The notes under the pieces were generated by a model, which did not search any database, was not told where the DNA came from, and was given only the letters and a program-made list of their open reading frames with translations. Below, piece by piece: positions 1 through 8,256 of a DNA stretch of 37,505 nt (positions within the stretch are counted from its first letter, which is position 1; each line of letters starts with the position of its first letter). This DNA is from an uncultured Prevotella sp. (GTDB taxonomy: Bacteria > Bacteroidota > Bacteroidia > Bacteroidales > Bacteroidaceae). A program made the position numbers and the translations under genes. The stretch spans positions 1-37,505 of the forward strand of contig UQZX01000026.1 in the NCBI GenBank assembly GCA_900545525.1. Reading direction: 5' to 3'.

Positions 1-105
1 TAACTTCCCATAACTTCTTTAACTTCCTAATACTTTACTCCTTACTCCCTTACTCCGCGTCCCCTCCTTTTTTTAAGGAGAGGCAGGGGTGGTTTGCTAT
101 ATTCG
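1..105 (+). repeat. Intergenic TAACTTC-type repeat, copy 1
   Basis: Tandem TAACTTCC/TAACTTCTT words are followed by a C-rich tract, an imperfect CCCCTCC/GGAG hairpin and a GGGGTGGTTTG end. The same arrangement recurs at 37380-37490 in inverted orientation, with 27 consecutive identical bases in the TAACTTC part, and at 33239-33313 without the hairpin. Related short words flank the four-helix-bundle gene near 14.5-14.9 kb. The copy is cut by the window edge. Confidence 0.75.
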
Positions 106-170
106 TCGGACTCACGTTAATTTATTGTTTCCGCAATGAATGAAAATGGGTTCTGCAAAAGCTCTGAAAT

Positions 171-192
171 AAAAAAGGCGGTGTGAACCGCC
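171..192 (-). terminator. Rho-independent terminator on the minus strand
   Basis: A six-base-pair GGCGGT/ACCGCC stem with a four-base loop is followed on the minus strand by six T. It would stop transcripts running leftward out of the CRISPR array, that is, cas-operon read-through or antisense RNA. It has no T-tract on the plus strand. Confidence 0.6.
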
Positions 193-318
193 AATGCGTA
201 TTTGTGCTAAACACCCCCTCGCCAGACTGGTGCAGAATGCGGGGGCATTATCTCCCTCACTCATCCCGCACTACAAAAATAGTCATAATATCTGAATTCA
301 CAAGAAAAAACAATTCGC
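193..318 (+). other. Array-proximal flank, candidate leader
   Basis: About 125 bp lie between the terminator and the first repeat. They end in an AT-rich stretch just before position 319 and contain no ORF or consensus promoter that I can see. Because crRNAs are read on the plus strand, this is the upstream side of the array and so a candidate for the side where spacers are added. All repeats are identical, so there is no degenerate end repeat to settle the polarity. Confidence 0.35.
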
Positions 319-2127
319 GTTGTGATTTGCTTTAAAATTCATATATTTGCATAGAGACAAACATCTGATGAGCTGCGCCGGATATTTGACACCGGGTTGT
401 GATTTGCTTTAAAATTCATATATTTGCATAGAGACAAACATCCTCCAGCAGAAGCATAAGCCTCAGTTGTCTGTTGTGATTTGCTTTAAAATTCATATAT
501 TTGCATAGAGACAAACATCTCACATGGGGCTATGCCAAACAAGATTCTGTTGTGATTTGCTTTAAAATTCATATATTTGCATAGAGACAAACATCGGGAA
601 AGCTATATCTATTGAATTAAAGTGAGTTGTGATTTGCTTTAAAATTCATATATTTGCATAGAGACAAACATCCGGATGTACGAGATTGTATCTCTTTAAT
701 ACGTTGTGATTTGCTTTAAAATTCATATATTTGCATAGAGACAAACATCGTTGCTGACAGGATAACTCAATAATTGTCGTTGTGATTTGCTTTAAAATTC
801 ATATATTTGCATAGAGACAAACATCTACATATGTCTGTGTCTTTGTAACCCTGCTGTTGTGATTTGCTTTAAAATTCATATATTTGCATAGAGACAAACA
901 TCATTGCCAAAGTCCACGAATTTAGGTTTTCTGTTGTGATTTGCTTTAAAATTCATATATTTGCATAGAGACAAACATCGGCAATAAAATGTGGAATGAT
1001 ATTGTTGGGTTGTGATTTGCTTTAAAATTCATATATTTGCATAGAGACAAACATCTGCCGACGAATTACAGATTGATAACTATTTGTTGTGATTTGCTTT
1101 AAAATTCATATATTTGCATAGAGACAAACATCTATAAATCTGACTTTGTCTCTTAATCTTTAGTTGTGATTTGCTTTAAAATTCATATATTTGCATAGAG
1201 ACAAACATCTTCTGCTTCAGCATTAGTCTTATCTGCTTGTTGTGATTTGCTTTAAAATTCATATATTTGCATAGAGACAAACATCTAAGACTGTCGGAGA
1301 AGTTGTTGCTGACCTGTTGTGATTTGCTTTAAAATTCATATATTTGCATAGAGACAAACATCGTCTGAAATAACTTCTCCAACAGTCTTACGTTGTGATT
1401 TGCTTTAAAATTCATATATTTGCATAGAGACAAACATCACCCTCGTACGAGGTTCCGACAGAAAAAGGGTTGTGATTTGCTTTAAAATTCATATATTTGC
1501 ATAGAGACAAACATCACGTACCCAGTTGAGCACACTTCCGAATACGTTGTGATTTGCTTTAAAATTCATATATTTGCATAGAGACAAACATCACGAAGAG
1601 AAGAAATAACACGTTCAGCCTTGTTGTGATTTGCTTTAAAATTCATATATTTGCATAGAGACAAACATCGACTGCCCGGGCGACCATGACATGGCGAACG
1701 TTGTGATTTGCTTTAAAATTCATATATTTGCATAGAGACAAACATCAGTATAATCAGAACAATTTAATCCTTCATGTTGTGATTTGCTTTAAAATTCATA
1801 TATTTGCATAGAGACAAACATCGAGTTCAGGCGGAAGGGCTGGAAGAACCCCGTTGTGATTTGCTTTAAAATTCATATATTTGCATAGAGACAAACATCC
1901 TTATTAGTACTATTACCAATTCGCCGATGTTGTGATTTGCTTTAAAATTCATATATTTGCATAGAGACAAACATCCCAATCATTATCTTTCTTAGCCTTT
2001 TCAAGTTGTGATTTGCTTTAAAATTCATATATTTGCATAGAGACAAACATCAGTAATCTGAGTTAAAGAAGAAGCAACCTGTTGTGATTTGCTTTAAAAT
2101 TCATATATTTGCATAGAGACAAACATC
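319..2127 (+). CRISPR. Type II-C CRISPR array, 24 repeats and 23 spacers
   Basis: There are 24 repeats of 47 bp, starting GTTGTGATTTGC and ending GACAAACATC. They begin at 319, 396, 473, 549, 626, 703, 779, 856, 933, 1009, 1086, 1163, 1239, 1316, 1392, 1469, 1546, 1623, 1700, 1776, 1853, 1929, 2005 and 2081. Spacers are 30 bp (14 of them) or 29 bp (9). All repeats read as identical, including both ends, which suggests a maintained array. The first 23 bases of the repeat are complementary to the anti-repeat of the tracrRNA at 7917-7939, which sets crRNA transcription to the plus strand, opposite to the cas genes. Each repeat also contains a complete Bacteroidetes promoter. Spacers 13 and 14 target opposite strands of related sequences. 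Confidence 0.98.
320..349 (+). promoter_or_regulatory. Promoter inside CRISPR repeat 1 (same in all 24 repeats)
   Basis: Repeat positions 2-4 are TTG and positions 24-31 are TATATTTG, separated by 19 nt. This matches the Bacteroidetes -33/-7 consensus (TTG, 19-21 nt, TAnnTTTG). Transcription should start four to six bases after the final G, inside the last 10-13 bases of the repeat, so each unit would yield its own crRNA precursor. This parallels the repeat-borne promoters known in Neisseria type II-C arrays but uses the Bacteroidetes sigma-factor sequence. Confidence 0.75.
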
Positions 2128-2196
2128 ACATTGTTGGTAATATGCTGATATACAATCTAATAAAGGAAGTGATAGAAAATAAAAAAGATGCTTGTC

Positions 2197-2238
2197 ACAA
2201 TAATAGAATCTTATCAGCTGGTAAGATTCTATTATTGT
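2197..2238. terminator. Perfect 17-bp hairpin between array and cas2
   Basis: A 17-bp perfect inverted repeat (arms 2197-2213 and 2222-2238, 8-nt loop TCAGCTGG) lies between the plus-strand array and the minus-strand end of cas2. Short T-tracts lie 8-12 nt beyond it on both strands rather than directly adjacent. Its position between convergent transcripts suggests a two-way terminator or processing site. Confidence 0.5.
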
Positions 2239-2329
2239 ATTTAGGTGGCTTTTTTGGTTTAAATACGTCTTTGAAGATGCTATTCTCTATAACAACAAGG
2301 ATAAAGAATATGTTTAAAAGTTAAAAAAA

Positions 2330-2662
2330 TTAGAAAAGTTCAAGTTGCTGTCCTGGGGCATTTGAGACGAGAGGCTTCGAGCCATAGAATACGTTTATAT
2401 TGCCGAATTGTTTGTCTGTAATACACATTATCGCCACATGACCATATTGTGGAAGAAAAGACTTAACTCGTTTTATATGTACCTCGGCATTTTCCATACT
2501 TGCACAATGGCGCACGTATATAGACATCTGAAACATCGTAAATCCGTCGCGTTGCAGATTCTTGCGGAACAAAGCATACTCTTTTTTATCTTTCTTTGTT
2601 TCGGTAGGTAAATCAAAAAACACCAATACCCACATAATACGATATTCACTAAATCGGTCCAT
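2330..2662 (-). CDS. cas2: CRISPR-associated endoribonuclease Cas2
   Basis: A 110-residue Cas2, the dimeric core that bridges two Cas1 dimers during spacer integration. The N-terminal WVLVFFDLPTET strand carries the conserved Asp of the ferredoxin-like fold, and the rest (SIYVRHCAS, a strand containing VAIMCIT) is typical. The frame is open further upstream, but I chose the ATG at 2662 because the Cas2 fold begins there and because the codon lies 10 nt after the cas1 stop. A longer start would overlap cas1 by about 80 bp and add unrelated residues. It is the last gene of the cas9-cas1-cas2 operon and ends about 200 bp from the array. Confidence 0.95.
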   Translation of the reverse strand: MDRFSEYRIMWVLVFFDLPTETKKDKKEYALFRKNLQRDGFTMFQMSIYVRHCASMENAEVHIKRVKSFLPQYGHVAIMCITDKQFGNINVFYGSKPLVSNAPGQQLELF

Positions 2663-2672
2663 GAATTTTTGA

Positions 2673-3617
2673 TTACATTTCGGGATATGCGATACGACGC
2701 AATTCGCCATTAAAACATCTGTATAATGATGCCGTTGTCTGGCTTGCCGCAACCATAAGAGGACTGCGCTTTCCGCTTATAATAACTTCTGTTGTCGGGA
2801 TGGATAGCAACTTTGCCTTTATGTCTTTTGTCAGATCTTGTTCTTTACCGCCAAATTCTTTCACTATAGAGAAGACAATCTCATCTACGTATGGACGGTA
2901 TGGTTCCATTATATCGTCTGCCAGACAATATGCGTTGTATCTGTTGTGATGGTGTATTCCTAATGTTGGAAGCATTCCGCTGGAAACAAGGGCACGGGCA
3001 ACTACGGCACGCAAGACTGCATATCCATAGTTGAGAAGGTTGTTGGGGTATATTCCGTCACGGTCGCGTGTGAAATCTTTCAGTTCATCAAAGTCAGAGA
3101 ACAATGTTTTCCAGTAGTATGCAGCGGCGCGTCCCTCAAGGTTATCGGGGTCTCCGCTCTTTACGTCATTTTCCCAACGCCTCATGCAGCCAGTCTCTTT
3201 ACTTGTCCAATGTGTTAGAATTGCTGCCTGATTTCTTATCTTTGCCTTTATAGTCTGCTGCCATAGTTGTTTTTTCAGAGGGAGGGAAGCGTCTATCTGG
3301 TCTCTGAACCGTTCGCTTTGCACAGAATTACCGCATAGTGGAAGCATGAGTCCGACGGGCATACTGCGGTTATCGCAGGTTATAACGGCACTGTTGTTTT
3401 CCAGCAAAGCCTCCAATAATCCTTGTGTGGTGGTTATCTGTTTGCAGTCAAGTACAACGATACCAATATCTTCTATAGGCTTTGTTATCTCTCCCTGCTG
3501 TCTCATGCGTTCGGGAAGTGTCTCGTTCCTGACAATATCAGGAAGCCTTATCACCATCTGTCCTTGCCGTAGTGACAGATATGCAGGGTTGCCGAAATAT
3601 AGTGTTTTCTTTATCAT
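2673..3617 (-). CDS. cas1: CRISPR-associated endonuclease Cas1 (type II)
   Basis: A 314-residue Cas1 integrase, close to the usual type II size. The catalytic triad can be placed by comparison with Streptococcus Cas1: E161 (EGRAAAYYW), H223 (GIHHHNRYN) and E238 (LADDIMEPYRP), with the usual 15-residue spacing between the last two. The N-terminal beta domain starts MIKKTLYFGNPAYLS. It starts 12 nt after the cas9 stop and is followed 10 nt later by cas2. With Cas2, and probably Cas9 and tracrRNA, it captures new spacers. There is no cas4 or csn2, consistent with subtype II-C. Confidence 0.97.
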   Translation of the reverse strand: MIKKTLYFGNPAYLSLRQGQMVIRLPDIVRNETLPERMRQQGEITKPIEDIGIVVLDCKQITTTQGLLEALLENNSAVITCDNRSMPVGLMLPLCGNSVQSERFRDQIDASLPLKKQLWQQTIKAKIRNQAAILTHWTSKETGCMRRWENDVKSGDPDNLEGRAAAYYWKTLFSDFDELKDFTRDRDGIYPNNLLNYGYAVLRAVVARALVSSGMLPTLGIHHHNRYNAYCLADDIMEPYRPYVDEIVFSIVKEFGGKEQDLTKDIKAKLLSIPTTEVIISGKRSPLMVAASQTTASLYRCFNGELRRIAYPEM

Positions 3618-3629
3618 GGTAATTTGATT

Positions 3630-6600
3630 TTAGTATTCACCTACTGCTACGATTTGCCCGATGTGGTTGATGCGGACTTTGACAATATCTTTTAACTTGT
3701 TTAATGAGTTTATACGTTTCCATGCTATTTCTTGCAATTTATTATTATCATCAACGCTTGTTTCTAAATGATGCCTAAATACATATTCTCTACCTATTGC
3801 TTTAAAAAGTTTCTGCACTCTAAACAAATTCTTACTAATCTCCGCATAGTTATTTGGATTAAGTAAATCTATCTCATTCGGATTAAATCCTGTTTCTTGG
3901 TTAGGGAATACAAAGTATTCGTTCTGTTTCATTGTAAACAAGAACTGCCATCCTTCTGATTTCTTGTAATCCTTGTCAACTACAGGCATTCCCATATTTG
4001 CACGCATTGTCGCTTCATAAAAAGAAACGATAGTATCTTGTAGATTACCTTCTGCATCACGATAAATTGCTACATGGTGATTGTTGCCTGTACTTACAAA
4101 ATCCGTCGGTTGTTTTATACCATTGTTGTCAAAAACAAGCAGTCCTTTATTATCATGTTTGTCATGCAGTGCCACGGCATTGCTTACACCACGTATTGTA
4201 ACACGCTTAATGTCTATTCTTTTTTCTTTATTCAGCCATATTGGGTTATCCTTAAGGTTTACAAATGCCTTTTTCGGGTCGTTGCTATATTCCGCAAGAC
4301 GTGCTTTCAGTATCTCACGCACGTGAACATCTATTACTTTGTCTATTTTAAGGTCTGGAGATATCTCTTTCCTTATCGTATATACATCCTCAAAAGTCAC
4401 AGTCGTTACCTTTTCCGGCACAGTCATAGTGTGCATATCATCCAAGTATATCGGATTTTTCTGAAGCGTATTGCTTCCTGTAAACGCTTTCTTTGAATTC
4501 CCATTATATCTTTTTAGCCTCTCTAACAGTGCCATACGGTATTTCTGATTGGCAACTGTCGAGATCTTGTCTTCTGTGAATGAGGCGTTCACCTTCTCTT
4601 CCTTTGTGACATACTGTTTTATTTTTCCGTATATTGTCTCGTTATGCAACTGTCCGCGTGGTGTCAGTTGCATTTTCTTATTCTTACCGTTCCTTGTCTT
4701 AGTGACATTCAAGTTTCTTGTAACAACCTTATTCTTTGCCTTTATAGATACAAGGATATTGTCAAGATGGCGTTTGGCTTCCGTCCTGAACACGTCAAGC
4801 GGTATTGGAGGATAGAATTTCAGTTTGCCTTTATCGCGGTAAAGTTCATTCTTTTCTATGGCATAAATGCTTCCGCTCTTGTCGCTCCTTGCATTCATGT
4901 TGTTGAGATATTGTATGTAACTCCGTTTGGTAAAGGCTATGATTAGTGCGTCCATTGCATGATGACGGTGGTCGTTGCGTTTTGTCCAGTCTGTAATCCG
5001 CCGTATCTTTCTGCCATCCTTGTCTTCTACAATCTCTGTAAGTCCAAGCCTGTCATATTTGTCCCAGTTCAGTTCCTTCATTACATCAACCAATAACCAG
5101 TCTTCGCGCAGACGTGAAGTAACAGAACCGGTAGTCGTAACAACCTCCCTTGCTATGTCACACAATATCTCGCGTGCCTTCTTTGCAATGTATTGCGAAT
5201 CGCGCAAGTCTCGTTCTATGAATCCATCTGGAATGTCCGCCTCCTTCATCATCAGCTTGTCACGTTTCGTCTTGCTTATTATACCATTGCGGAACAGCTC
5301 TTCTATTCTCACTTCGTATCTTTTTATTTCCTCTGCATCATATTTACTACAAACGAAATCGTAAGCGGTGGCATTGCTTTTTTCTATATTTATTGCACGG
5401 GCTTCTATTGTCTTGTTCGAGAAAGAATCGTCAAACAGTTTTGCCTGTGGAATGATATGTTCTATATCGAACTCCTTGCTGAACAGTTTTTCCTGTGGAA
5501 TATAAGTGTTGGAATATAGTGTTTTGAATCCATTATCTTTTAGTTCCATATACAGTTTATATCTGATAATGTCATTACGGCTTACATTGGCAATACCAAA
5601 TTCTGTCTGTAGTATTTTCTTATATTCATCGTGTTCTTTTGTGGTCTTGTTTATTGCTTTGGTAAGTTCCTCGCGTTCACTTGCGCTCTTCTTCAGTTCG
5701 CGTGCAAGTTCTATTCTGATTTCATCGGGTTTACCATATTCCTCGACTACAGAGTTCACAACGTTTATCATCTGATTAAGAATCTTCTCCACAACAGGAT
5801 TGCGCAGGCTGTTACGTGGCAAAAGCCCCAAACGGTCTTTCAGGACCTTATTGTCAAGCTCTTCCCTTGTCAGAGATTCACTTGAATGACGGTATCCTGC
5901 ATATCCGCAGGCTACGCTGTATTCCAAACCGTCTTTCATGTGTGGCAGTATCTTGCGCATGGCTTTTGAACTCAAGCTGCCGTAATCCTGTTGAAGGCTT
6001 ATTCCTGCAATTATTGAAGCATAATCTTTATCAAAGCCGTATAATTCTGAAATTTTATGGATAAGTTTCTCGTTTCCTGATTTAGAGTTATCACCGGCAA
6101 AAGAGTAAAGCAGATGCCAAAGCATATATGCCGGCTGCTTGTCAAACGCCTTGCCTTCGACAGAAGCATCAAAATGCAGAATGTCTGTATTGAATCCAAG
6201 ACCGCGGAATACAGTCTCTATGATATGCATCACGTCTTTCGTCTGCATCTTTGAAAAATCATATTCCCAATGTCCGCTCATGTCTATTATTGTCTGACAG
6301 GCTTTTATCAAAGCCGCCATTGTCCGGTTGCCTTCTATTTCCTTATAGTTAAGATCAAGCTCCTTGTGGTTCTTGAACAATAGTTTAAGAACCTCGTTCT
6401 TTGACATCTTTTCTTTGATGTTCAATTCATAGAACAGCGTCTCTTTCTCGCCCTGATAAAGAAAACGCTTGCCTTGTTCCATACGGGATGTTGTTCCGAA
6501 CAGGTCTGTGTCCTGCACAGGGATAACCTTTCCCGATACTTGTATGTTGTTTAGTATTTGCCAAACCTTAAACTCTTGGAACAAAGGTGAAGACTTCGGG

Positions 6601-7808
6601 CACACACGCATACCTATTGTCTTCAGTTTTTTCTTGCCGTCAACGGTTACTTCTATCTGTTTGTTCTCAAACTCACAGAAACTTATCAGTCCTTTCTGGG
6701 ACTTCAACGGACGTTGATAGAATATTACAACATCGCGTATCTCACGCTTTAATTTGTCTGTAAGCTCTGCATGGAATTTTGTCTGTGTTTCCCATATCTT
6801 CTCAAACTCATCCAAATAGTCCTGTCTGTAAAAGACTTTGTTCTTAAGACTATAGTTCGGATTTGTATCAAGTCTTTCCATAAGATATTGTCCTATGGTC
6901 TGACGTTTGAAATAAAGTTCTTTGCTCCTGTCGCTGATTTCTCCAAGATAACCGCTTGAACTGCTTATCTGTCCGTTAATTTCTTGTAATATAATAGCGA
7001 GCCTTTCAAGGTCTGTTTGTCCCGAAAGGCTTGCGACGCGCCATTCGTAGTTCTCTTTCTTCTGCTCGCTACCCTTTATCTCTCGTTTTATTCCTACCAG
7101 CGAGAATGGTTTGGCGCATATCGCCCATGTCTGTTTTTTATTCTTATTTGCCAGTTCTTCTTTTAGCTCGTCTATAAGGATTTCGGGATAGAACTGTTTC
7201 TGAAAATTCCATATTCTATCGAATTCCGCAATCAAATCAGAACGGTAAAAGTCTGGAACGTATCGTTTCCCCGTTTTCATCAGGCTTAAGACATATTGTC
7301 CTGGAGTGCAGCCTTCGTCATAAAGCTCTCGGGCAATGCTCATGCCGTCTATGATTTTTCCATCCTCGTCAGCGTTAACCTTGCGGCTACTCTTATATCC
7401 GCGCTTTTTGTTTATCATCAGGAGCACTCTTGCCAACTCCTCCAATGAAATCTCTTCAACGGCAGCCTTTGCCCTGAGCCGGTAGGTCTCAAAAGTTGTC
7501 CTGTTGCCATTCTCCGCGAGTATTGTCTCGTTTGTTATGAAATGGTTGTCTTTTAATATCTCCAACAGATTCTCACGCCTTAGCTTATACCGTTGCAGAT
7601 TGCGCCTCATACTGCGCTTCAGAGTCCTGTCCGCATTGGTCGTTATTGGTTTCCCAGCTTCGAAATTGCGCTGCTCGTCAACGGTAAGAGGGTTCACCCT
7701 TACTCCGAGTTTAATGATCGAAGATTGTTCGTCGGCATTTTCTTTCTCATTTACGACAGCCCATCCTATGCTGCTTGTTCCCAAGTCGAGACCTAATATC
7801 CTTTTCAT
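3630..7808 (-). CDS. cas9: CRISPR-associated endonuclease Cas9, subtype II-C
   Basis: A 1392-residue crRNA/tracrRNA-guided DNA endonuclease in the large Bacteroidetes II-C size class. RuvC-I has D8 (GLDLGTSSIGW). An arginine-rich bridge helix lies at about 61-83. RuvC-II has E700 (EIRIELARE). The HNH domain has D781, H784, N798 and N807 (FDIEHIIPQAKLFDD). RuvC-III has H950 and D953 (NDHRHHAMDALIIA). All catalytic residues are present, so it should cut both strands. The C-terminal 400 residues hold the wedge and PAM-interacting parts; the PAM cannot be read from sequence. It is the first gene of cas9-cas1-cas2. Its ATG is preceded by AATCACAATATT, an anti-repeat-like segment instead of a Shine-Dalgarno sequence. 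Confidence 0.98.
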   Translation of the reverse strand: MKRILGLDLGTSSIGWAVVNEKENADEQSSIIKLGVRVNPLTVDEQRNFEAGKPITTNADRTLKRSMRRNLQRYKLRRENLLEILKDNHFITNETILAENGNRTTFETYRLRAKAAVEEISLEELARVLLMINKKRGYKSSRKVNADEDGKIIDGMSIARELYDEGCTPGQYVLSLMKTGKRYVPDFYRSDLIAEFDRIWNFQKQFYPEILIDELKEELANKNKKQTWAICAKPFSLVGIKREIKGSEQKKENYEWRVASLSGQTDLERLAIILQEINGQISSSSGYLGEISDRSKELYFKRQTIGQYLMERLDTNPNYSLKNKVFYRQDYLDEFEKIWETQTKFHAELTDKLKREIRDVVIFYQRPLKSQKGLISFCEFENKQIEVTVDGKKKLKTIGMRVCPKSSPLFQEFKVWQILNNIQVSGKVIPVQDTDLFGTTSRMEQGKRFLYQGEKETLFYELNIKEKMSKNEVLKLLFKNHKELDLNYKEIEGNRTMAALIKACQTIIDMSGHWEYDFSKMQTKDVMHIIETVFRGLGFNTDILHFDASVEGKAFDKQPAYMLWHLLYSFAGDNSKSGNEKLIHKISELYGFDKDYASIIAGISLQQDYGSLSSKAMRKILPHMKDGLEYSVACGYAGYRHSSESLTREELDNKVLKDRLGLLPRNSLRNPVVEKILNQMINVVNSVVEEYGKPDEIRIELARELKKSASEREELTKAINKTTKEHDEYKKILQTEFGIANVSRNDIIRYKLYMELKDNGFKTLYSNTYIPQEKLFSKEFDIEHIIPQAKLFDDSFSNKTIEARAINIEKSNATAYDFVCSKYDAEEIKRYEVRIEELFRNGIISKTKRDKLMMKEADIPDGFIERDLRDSQYIAKKAREILCDIAREVVTTTGSVTSRLREDWLLVDVMKELNWDKYDRLGLTEIVEDKDGRKIRRITDWTKRNDHRHHAMDALIIAFTKRSYIQYLNNMNARSDKSGSIYAIEKNELYRDKGKLKFYPPIPLDVFRTEAKRHLDNILVSIKAKNKVVTRNLNVTKTRNGKNKKMQLTPRGQLHNETIYGKIKQYVTKEEKVNASFTEDKISTVANQKYRMALLERLKRYNGNSKKAFTGSNTLQKNPIYLDDMHTMTVPEKVTTVTFEDVYTIRKEISPDLKIDKVIDVHVREILKARLAEYSNDPKKAFVNLKDNPIWLNKEKRIDIKRVTIRGVSNAVALHDKHDNKGLLVFDNNGIKQPTDFVSTGNNHHVAIYRDAEGNLQDTIVSFYEATMRANMGMPVVDKDYKKSEGWQFLFTMKQNEYFVFPNQETGFNPNEIDLLNPNNYAEISKNLFRVQKLFKAIGREYVFRHHLETSVDDNNKLQEIAWKRINSLNKLKDIVKVRINHIGQIVAVGEY

Positions 7809-7811
7809 AAT

Positions 7812-7863
7812 ATTGTGATTATATGTTTAAGGTTTAAAATGCTTTATTCATAACGCAAATATA
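7812..7863 (-). promoter_or_regulatory. cas9 promoter and leader with anti-repeat-like blocks
   Basis: On the minus strand a TATATTTG -7 element (7856-7863) lies about 50 bp before the cas9 ATG; no clear TTG -33 is seen. Downstream the leader holds, in order, ATGAAT, TTTTAA and AATCACAATA. These are the same blocks, in the same order, that begin the tracrRNA after its own TATATTTGC, with extra bases between them. AATCACAAT (7812-7820) can pair with repeat bases GTTGTGATT (the outer pair is G-U) and lies three bases from the start codon. Confidence 0.55.
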
Positions 7864-7885
7864 CAAAAATAACATAGAAAATATA

Positions 7886-7914
7886 TTGAATGTCAATTAT
7901 TTTCCATATATTTG
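7886..7914 (+). promoter_or_regulatory. tracrRNA promoter
   Basis: TTG at 7886-7888 and TATATTTG at 7907-7914 are separated by 18 nt, fitting the Bacteroidetes consensus. Transcription should start near 7918-7920, at the first bases of the anti-repeat. It is back-to-back with the cas9 promoter, and the two expected -33 regions overlap near 7883-7888. The CATATATTTGCA word is shared with the CRISPR repeat. Confidence 0.65.
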
Positions 7915-7916
7915 CA

Positions 7917-8000
7917 ATGAATTTTAAGCAAATCACAATAAGGATTATTCCGTTGTGAAAACATTCAGGTTTGCCCATCGTCCTTAACGGTGGGCTTTTT
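7917..8000 (+). ncRNA. tracrRNA
   Basis: Bases 7917-7939 (ATGAATTTTAAGC then AAATCACAAT) are complementary to the first 23-24 bases of the CRISPR repeat, with one unpaired A on the repeat side and a G-U at the end. There follow a linker, GTTGTGAAAAC and a hairpin GCCCATCGT/ACGGTGGGC (7973-7995, nine pairs including one G-U) with a T5 tract ending at 8000, which serves as terminator. It lies divergently upstream of cas9. In type II-C systems this RNA pairs with the crRNA repeat, allows RNase III processing and holds the guide in Cas9. A related 3' module occurs at 25761-25819. Confidence 0.92.
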
Positions 8001-8057
8001 ATTTAAATCGGGTTTAGTTTGTTGTTATAATGATATTATTTCCATCTAAACCGTTTA

Positions 8058-8249
8058 TTACCAATCGTTTTCGTCTTCATCTTCCTGCTCGTCAAAAACA
8101 GAATGGAACTTGCTTAGCTGGATTTTGTTGCCTACTTCTTTAGTTTCTGTCAAATCTTCGGGACCTTTTTCGGAAGAACCAGACATGAAATAAAAGGCGG
8201 TATCCGGTACAATAATATAGATGACGGGTGTAATATATTTGTTTTTCAT
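8058..8249 (-). CDS. Small acidic peptide, Prevotella-type (MK-x-x-YITP family)
   Basis: A 63-residue protein of unknown function. It begins MKNKYITPVIYIIVP, has a short hydrophobic stretch, then a strongly acidic tail ending EDENDW. It is similar to the 61-residue product at 34669-34854, which begins MKKQYITPL, has a PEDL motif at the same place and also ends in acidic residues plus DW. Both follow a large secreted protein in the same operon; here the ATG comes 7 nt after the stop of the 393-residue gene. I chose this start because an upstream extension would run through that gene in another frame. Similar short proteins are, as I recall, common and unannotated in Prevotella. No metal, nuclease or membrane motif is visible. 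Confidence 0.75.
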   Translation of the reverse strand: MKNKYITPVIYIIVPDTAFYFMSGSSEKGPEDLTETKEVGNKIQLSKFHSVFDEQEDEDENDW

Positions 8250-8256
8250 GTATTTC

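Noticed and set aside
750..1315. Shared GTTGCTGAC between spacer 6 and spacer 13, as possible overlap of protospacers.
   Set aside because: Only nine bases match and the neighbouring bases differ, which is within chance for 23 spacers.
2109..2324. A 71-codon plus-strand frame beginning in the last CRISPR repeat.
   Set aside because: It starts inside a repeat, runs through the 17-bp hairpin and has no recognisable domain or ribosome-binding site; it is most likely chance.
4074..7818. Many open frames of 60-140 codons on the strand opposite cas9.
   Set aside because: They are shadow frames of cas9, with no domain, no promoter and no start context; the same holds for frames opposite etf, nrdJ and the 745-residue gene.
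7809..7852. The cas9 leader read on the plus strand as a degenerate CRISPR repeat with its own spacer.
   Set aside because: The plus strand keeps only TTGTGATT, TTTAAAAT and TTCATA with gaps, and no promoter is seen to transcribe it; the minus-strand reading as a tracrRNA-start copy explains the same bases better.
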